Source: Dipteronia dyeriana (taxonomy: Eukaryota > Streptophyta > Magnoliopsida > Sapindales > Sapindaceae). From it: a stretch of DNA of 64,000 nucleotides. The translations under genes were made by a program, and so were the position numbers. Location: NCBI GenBank assembly GCA_032871835.1, contig CM065299.1:98834652-98898651 (forward strand), given 5' to 3'. Under the pieces are notes generated by a model. It ran no database searches. It worked only from the letters and a program-made list of their open reading frames with translations, and had not been told where the DNA came from. This document shows, in pieces, positions 57,601 through 64,000 of this stretch. Within the stretch, counting starts at the first letter, position 1. Each line of letters opens with the position of its first letter.

Positions 57601-60139
57601 CAACAAATTACTTTGCACGGAGGGTCGGCCCAGACATTTTGGGGTTTAGGATGAAAATGTAAAAAATACGAAAAATAGGTCCTATGACATGTCAAACGAG
57701 GAATAAGGTATTGATACAAAATGAGTCATAAGATTTTTTTAATATATTCAACATATAATTAAAAAAAATGACAATATTTAAACCCTAAAAAACCGTATGT
57801 ACACTTCTATTTGTATGACACTCCATTAATTTTTTTTTAAAGACGAAATTTTGTAAATACATCCCACATATTATCAAATATGCCCTTTCTTTTAACTTTT
57901 TAAAATATTATAAAACCAACACCTTTTAATGTCAACTCTTAGATTAATCCATGAGTTGTCATTAAGGATTTTTTTTTTCTTATTTTACATAAAACATAAT
58001 AAAAAAGGCAAAATTAGTTAATAATAATACAGAATAAGAGTTGGGAGAGTTGAGAGTGACTTGATGGCTGGAAATACTTGATGGCTGGAAATACGGACAA
58101 AAAATGGACAATATGTCTAAAGAAAAAAAAAACATAATCAAAATTTCATTTGTATTGTTTTAGTCTTGCCGAATTTTCTTTTATTTATTTAAATTTTTGA
58201 ACTTTTTTAATATGGATCTTTTACTAATACTCATAATAAATATCTGAACCCTTTATAATATGATATAAAATAAAAAATGGGTATGAACTAATATTGAAAT
58301 CATGTATACATGGGCTCTTTAAAAAAAAGGGCCGGGGTGGCCGCCCCTCTAGCAAAGAAACTGGGCCGGCCTCGTTTGCACTTTGCAAACTTGGTTAGAA
58401 AGAGATTTTTAATGTTGATTCAAATGCAGATGGTAGAGTGGTCAAAAACTGGAATATCAAACGTGGCCGGAGAGGTATCTTTGCTGGCTGGTCTAGCGAT
58501 GTGGGCGACAACCATTCCTCGAATTCGTCGAAAGTTTTTTGAACTCTTCTTCTACACACATTACCTCTACATTATCTTCATGTTCTTCTTTGTATTACAT
58601 GTTGGAATCTCTTATGCTTGCACGATGCTTCCTGGTTTCTACCTCTTCTTGGTCGATCGTTACCTCAGATTCTTACAATCAAGACAATGTGTTCACCTAG
58701 TCTCTGCTCGTGTCTTGCCTTGTGAAACTATTGAGCTCAACTTCTCCAAGACTCCAGGTAAAATAAAAAAAAAAAAATACTATCTAGTTGTGTTCTGTTT
58801 TTGAGTTTTAGTTACTTGAAAACTACCTAAGAATTTTTGAGTTTGACATTGGTTTGTTTTAACAGGTTTGAAATATAATCCGACAAGCATTTTGTTCGTA
58901 AATGTGCCAAGTATATCCAATATGCAATGGCATCCGTTCACTATCACTTCTAACAGTAATTTGGAACCAGAGAAGCTCAGTGTAATGATTAAAACTGAAG
59001 GGAGTTGGTCCAAGAAGCTTCATCAAATGCTTTCATCGTCTAATCCAATCGATCGTCTTCAAGTATCCGTTGAAGGACCTTATGGACCTGCTTCAACACA
59101 TTTTCTAAGGTAATTTGAATAATTTATACAATTGAGTACTTGTGTTACATTCATCACAACATTGATTGATATGATCATTAATTTTGTGTAGGTATGATAC
59201 ACTAGTGATGGTGAGTGGAGGAAGTGGAATCACTCCTTTTATCTCTGTAATTCGGGAGCTCATCTATGCAAGCACAATTGAGAAATGCAAGACTCCACAA
59301 ATAATCTTAATTTGCTCATTCAAGAAATCTTCTGACCTCACAATGCTAGACCTTCTACTTCCAATTGCTGGCTCTCCAAATGAGCTTTCCAACTTGAAAA
59401 TACAAATCGAGGCTTATGTAACAAGAGAGAAACAACAACCTGCGAAAGAACAAAACTCGAAGCTGGGTCGAGCTCTATGGTTCAAGCCAAATCCAACAGA
59501 CTCACCCATATCTTCCATATTAGGTCCAAACAGTTGGATATGGCTCGCGGTAGTGATATCGGCATCCTTCATAATTTTCCTAATCTTGATAGGGATCATT
59601 GGCAGATACTACATTTATCCAATTGATCACAACACAAATAAGGTCTTCTCCAACTCTTTAAAATCATTCTTGCATATGTTGGTCATGTGTGTCTGCATAG
59701 CTGCAACAGCTAGTGTAGCTGTGATTTGGAACAAGAAAAGAAATGCTCAGGAAGCAAATCAGATACAGAATTTAGAAGTATCAACTCCAACTGGTTCGCC
59801 ACTGCCTTCTTCGTTCTACAATGCCGATAGAGAATTGGAGAGTCTTCCATACCAGTCTCTTGTCCAATCTACCAATGTACACTATGGTGAAAGACCTGAT
59901 CTTAAGAGTAAGTTCTTTTCTTTTAATTTCTTTTTTTGTTTCTAAAACATGTTAGACCTATTTTTTGTGCTGATTTTGGTGTTGTATTTTGGATTGCAGG
60001 AATGTTGTTTGACTTGAAAGGGTCAGGTGTTGGAGTACTGGTGTGTGGACCAAAGAAGATGAGACATGAAGTTGCAACAATCTGTTCATCTGGTTTGGCT
60101 GATAATTTGCATTTTGAGTCTATCAGCTTTAGCTGGTGA
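54673..60139 (+). CDS. FRO: Ferric-chelate reductase, FRO2/FRO4/FRO5-like, eight exons
   Basis: Exons 54673-54838, 54938-55043, 55127-55324, 55452-55686, 58430-58757, 58866-59109, 59192-59907 and 60000-60139, all GT-AG and in phase, give 710 aa, close to Arabidopsis FRO2 (725). The enzyme moves electrons from cytosolic NADPH through FAD and two hemes to ferric or cupric chelates, at the plasma membrane in FRO2-type members. Visible: membrane segments in exons 1-5; heme ligand pairs His205/His219 and His279/His292; the FAD site HPFTIT at 367-372; NADPH-binding GPYGP (415-419) and VSGGSGITPF (433-442); further membrane segments at about 530-600; terminal VCGP (679-682) and the end FSW. Intron 4 is unusually long (2,743 bp). 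No disabling change was seen. The choice between FRO2 and FRO4/5 is open. Confidence 0.92.
55687..58429 (+). other. FRO intron 4, long, with a possible repeat insertion
   Basis: Other introns here are about 80-130 bp. This one contains a 57765-57815 stretch resembling the left end of element R (TGACAATATTTAAACCC...), a GC-rich block at 58312-58375 (GGGCCGGGGTGGCCGCC), and a non-repetitive block at 57230-57450 with a CACGTG. It ends with a normal acceptor, AAATGCAG. Confidence 0.6.
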
Positions 60140-61260
60140 CTGACTGATTCCCTCCTATCTTGCAAAGGAGCCACATCTATTGGGATTTTACTGGCACTTG
60201 GAAAAACCTCAGTGAATATAAATGTTAAAAGAATAAAACACTACTGTCGATTTAGGTTATAAATGTCTCTGTTTTTATAAATACTAGGTTTTAAGGCACA
60301 TGCAAGACTTGCTTATATATCAATGAGTTTATATTTTTAAATATATATATATCCCTGCAAAAATATAAATCTATTAATATTACAGAGTTTTACCTTGTTA
60401 ACTCGAAGTGTTTTACTTGTCATTCTACGTTCAACGCAAATTTAATGGAAGTAACAATTAAAATCATACCAAGTCTTATTTATTCATTACATATATAAAC
60501 TATAAAGGTTGTAATTATAATTTTACTTTCAAAGAAACTAAAATAAATGAAAATGGATGAATTATATTACTATATCTAATCAATTACTTAACTATAGATC
60601 TACAATAATTTCAATCAACCATACCAAATAGCTTTTACTTCATATCTCCGACTAATTCTATAGACAAAATTGAAAATGATATTTAAATTCTCAAACATAC
60701 AGCAAATGTAATTATCACAACACGAGGCTATAATTCAAGATCAAAAAATCTATCGTTGAAGTAGCATTAAAATACAGTCTCTTTGTTTTCAAAATGACTC
60801 AACACCATTCAAGAAACATAAAATCAAAAGAAATAAACAATTCCACAATATAATGAAATTTAATATTAGTTATCAATCATCATTGACCGCTCTTTTTTAT
60901 AACTAAACTTGATTCAAAGTAAAATCTAACCTAAAAGAAAAAAAAAATCAGCATACAAACAATCATTAGATTCCCAATCAAATCACAAACTCATTTAAAG
61001 GAAAAAAGTGGCAGAAACCATCCATCCAGCAGTCAAACATATTCAGCATCAATCAACAAAAACAACCCAACCATCCATCCATCCATCCATCCACCTTCAA
61101 GATACATCAAAAGAAACACAAGATTCTACGTAAAACTCAATTAAAGATAAAGTTTCTGAAAAAGAGTCCGTGAGTGAAATATTAACAAAGGAAATGGTTG
61201 TAAAAATTGAAAAGATAAATTAATATCGAAATTGAAAAGAATTATGAAGGAACGTTCAAA
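60140..61260. other. Downstream of FRO, AT-rich
   Basis: Probable 3' untranslated region to about 60290, then AT-rich DNA. A CATC microsatellite occurs at about 61073-61093. 60375-60535 resembles 63790-63975. Confidence 0.5.
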
Positions 61261-61261
61261 T

Positions 61262-61329
61262 ACCTTGCATCTCTCTTCTGCTTGAGAACTTAGTCTTCGG
61301 CTGATTATGAGAACCGACTAGTGAAGTCT
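61262..61329 (-). other. Possible small exon of an unidentified minus-strand gene
   Basis: On the minus strand CTCACAG precedes about 66 bp that read TSLVGSHNQPKTKFSSRREM without stops, followed by CAAG|GTATTT. An upstream acceptor-like TTTTTCAG and CAA-rich leader lie at 61400-61455. No further exons were found, and the product is not recognised. Confidence 0.25.
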
Positions 61330-62826
61330 GTGAGAAAAATTAAAACCAAGTTAAAACAGATATTCATGTTCAATTTTTACTATTTTTATTCTGCTTTTTT
61401 TTTTTTTTTGTTGTTGCTGTTGTTGTTGAAGAAATTAACCTGAAAAATTCAAACATTCAAATTCACAAGCACTCGTGCACACGTAACTCAGAAGTCAGAC
61501 CCAAAGCGTACATACAAACAAAAACATATTCAGTTCAACCTCACAAGTAAAAGTTGGGCCGAAATAAATCCTAACTGAAAATATAGAGAGAAATGAACCC
61601 AACCTTTCCTTTCTTAATCACCACCGCTTGCACTCTAATTCTGTTTTAGTTTTTAATGTCTGTCGATTCACTTTACCTTTTGGTTTATCCTTTTACACTC
61701 TTCAGTCTTATTCTTATATTTTACTAGATAAATTTTTCATTCTTCTTTATCAATCGGTCCAAACCACCGCTTGGATTTTTTTTTTAAAAAAAATCCAAAA
61801 TTACTGCCTTTAACTTTACGCACGTCAATTGTATAATCCACACACAAACTACATTTTTCCATCCCTCTAAAATTTCCTTTTCTTTTTCAACACATTAAAT
61901 ATATAGAAAATTATATTTTCATCCCCAATCTCATTTTATAATTTAAAATAAAATAAAAAATAGCAATAGACACCATTAATTAGTTGGTGGAGTTCCAAAA
62001 AGATCATTCACTATTTAAATCATTTAAAAATCACAATTTTAACAAAACATTGTTTATTATCCATTGTTCTATCAAAGTCTATCAGAAAGCTCTTCTCATA
62101 TGTTATATAACACCTGCAAATAATTTTATGGGTAATATTTTATGTATATGATTGTTTAATTTTATATATAAAGTAATGATTTGAATAATTTATTATTTTT
62201 ATTTTAATTGAATTATTGACATTAATCAATACTTTCATCTATATCTTGTCTTTCTCTCAACTTGTTATTCTTTTAAAAGTAAGGGTAACGATTTCATTCT
62301 TTACTTTCTTTGAATTAAATATTATAATCAATATGATCACAACGATCCAGTTAAATGGTTCTGTTTTTATAGAAAATTAATTCAAGCCCACCACTCTGAT
62401 ACGCCTATTTTGTTTTCAAAATCTATATGTTTGAATTGCAATGAAAGGAATATATTATTAGTTTGTGAAACTTGTTTGTTCGAAAGGAACAAGGGATCTT
62501 GTGGCTTTATTGAAGAAACATAAAGAAAATAACATAAGTAATTTTGAATTAAAAATCATATCAAGTCTTTTAAAACTACATAAACTTCATTAAACGCAGT
62601 ACCTTGTAATCCATATCTCGCAATCATACTTCTCCTATTTCGTTCAAAATAATCCTCTATTGTTGTAGAGCTTCCCTGCATTAATGGCAACCGGTCTTTA
62701 ACAAAAAAGAAAAATGAAAAAAAAAAGTTTGAAAATCCTTGTAAAATTGGACCCTAAGATGGTGACTTGATGATTTTACAATATTGCCCCTTTTTGTTTT
62801 ACTGTTGTGATATCTATTGTAACAGG
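61330..62826. other. Intergenic, no feature recognised
   Basis: AT-rich, no credible coding region. A 12-bp T run with GTT repeats lies near 61390-61430. Confidence 0.5.
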
Positions 62827-63595
62827 TAGAGGTGGGCGTTTTCGGGTTGGATTGAAATTTTTTTGACCCAATCCAACCCAACGTAAATTTCAACCCAACA
62901 CAACCCAACCCAACCTGATATCGGGTTGGAATTTTTAAACCCAATAGAATAAATATATTTGAATTCAAATTTTGTTATATCAAAATTGAAATTTAAAATA
63001 ATTTTTCACCCAAATATCATACCACATTGAGTTTAGATTTCTTAAAAGCATCAAAAGCAAATCACAACATATAATACAAATTGTTTAAATATTTGTTGCA
63101 TAATTAAAAAATAAAAATATAACAATTTATCCAACTTGGAAAGTCTCCATCTAAGCCTCCTATCAATTTTACAATTATAATCACTTCGTCGAATATCTCA
63201 TAGTTAAATAATCTATTATTTCAAACAATATAATAGTTTGAGTTTATATACAATTATTAGATTTTTTTCTACCAAATCAAATCCTAAGAAAAAAAATACA
63301 TTTTAAAGTATAATTAAGGATGTGCCAATTAATACAAAAGATGAAGATAATATAATTGTATGTTTTTAATAAATGTATTATATATTTATGGCATAAAATA
63401 TTTAAAATTATGTATTTATAATTATCATTTATAATATTATAAATGGTGCATGAGTAAAATTTTTAAATATTTTAAAAAGTGAGATTTCATAATAGATATA
63501 ATAATAAATAAAATTATTTAATTTATTTTTATTATTATTATCGGGTTGTCGGGTTGGGTCGGGTTGGTGGGTTGGTGGGTTGGTGTCCACCCCTA
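62827..63595. mobile_element. hAT-type MITE with GGGTT/AACCC subterminal repeats
   Basis: Starts TAGAGGTGGGC and ends CCACCCCTA, with CAACCCAACCC-type arrays inside each end. Flanks GTAACAGG (62819-62826) and CTAACAGG (63596-63603) form an 8-bp target duplication with one mismatch. Confidence 0.85.
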
Positions 63596-63603
63596 CTAAC
63601 AGG

Positions 63604-64000
63604 CTATGACATAAGCAAACGGACTTCAAACAACTAATGGGTAAAGTGACAGCAATTGAAACTTTCTTTTTATGAAACGGCTAATTTGAACCATTTTAAA
63701 AAATTAATGGTCATTTAGGAACCGTCTCACAAAATCAGTGGCTCTAGAAATCACTGACCCTAATAAAAAATATTTACTATACAGTCCTTGTTGTATTATT
63801 ATTATTAAGACCTGTCTATTAAATAATCATACAAATACAGAAAGTTATACTTGTTACTCAACGTCTAATGCAAATCTATGGGATACAACAGTTGAAATCT
63901 TACAAAGCCATGTCCATTCGGTACATATATAAACTTTAAGGATGGTAATTATAATTTTACTTTCAGAAAATGGAAGCTATAATTAAGAGTCAAGCTGTCT
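63604..64000. other. Right edge, no feature recognised
   Basis: AT-rich. 63790-63975 resembles 60375-60535, suggesting a diverged local repeat. Confidence 0.4.

Noticed and set aside
58310..58429. An ORF start upstream of FRO exon 5
   Set aside because: It precedes a good splice acceptor at 58429, and only the part from 58430 matches the FRO family. The earlier residues are intron sequence.

Overview
The window is nuclear DNA of a flowering plant, most likely a eudicot. It is AT-rich, its genes have GT-AG introns, and it carries plant-specific families (a FRO ferric reductase, a CrRLK1L-type malectin ectodomain, a GT31/DUF604 glycosyltransferase, DUF1517/FLAP1-like chloroplast proteins). Most of the remaining sequence is nested transposable elements. 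I cannot name the species.

Layout. 1-861: the 5' end of a minus-strand Copia element running off the left edge. About 935-14820: two tandem minus-strand copies of a FLAP1-like gene. The left copy is a pseudogene broken by a solo Gypsy-type LTR, a MULE-like element and a 4.5-kb PIF/Harbinger-like element that carries a ribosomal protein L5 gene fragment. The right copy has six exons and looks translatable, but a 22-bp duplication has moved its start codon. 15058-17207: a three-exon GT31 glycosyltransferase. 18058-19490: a CACTA-like non-autonomous element. 19976-21388: a malectin-type receptor lacking a kinase.

22982-38797 is a nest. A roughly 300-bp Tourist-like MITE was split by a 15.5-kb composite whose base is a MULE-like element with a 9-bp target duplication. 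That base was itself invaded by a 2.4-kb insert, another MULE-like element (holding a PIF-like element with pieces of a U11/U12-59K-like spliceosomal gene), a non-autonomous LTR retrotransposon, and a decayed hAT element holding a hAT MITE. 38856-51545 is a second copy of the same base element, filled by a complete but decayed 10.8-kb Ty3/gypsy element (39848-50606) of the Tat type, with a second archaeal-like RNase H region and an antisense ORF before the 3' LTR. 51603-53958 holds three inverted-repeat elements.

54673-60139 is an eight-exon FRO gene (710 aa) with both heme His pairs and the FAD and NADPH motifs. 60140-64000 is AT-rich intergenic DNA with one clear hAT MITE.

The host genes do not form a pathway. 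Four appear able to make proteins: the right FLAP1-like copy, GT31, the malectin protein and FRO. The main biology is repeated insertion, at least two cases of host-gene capture, and local gene duplication followed by decay of one copy.
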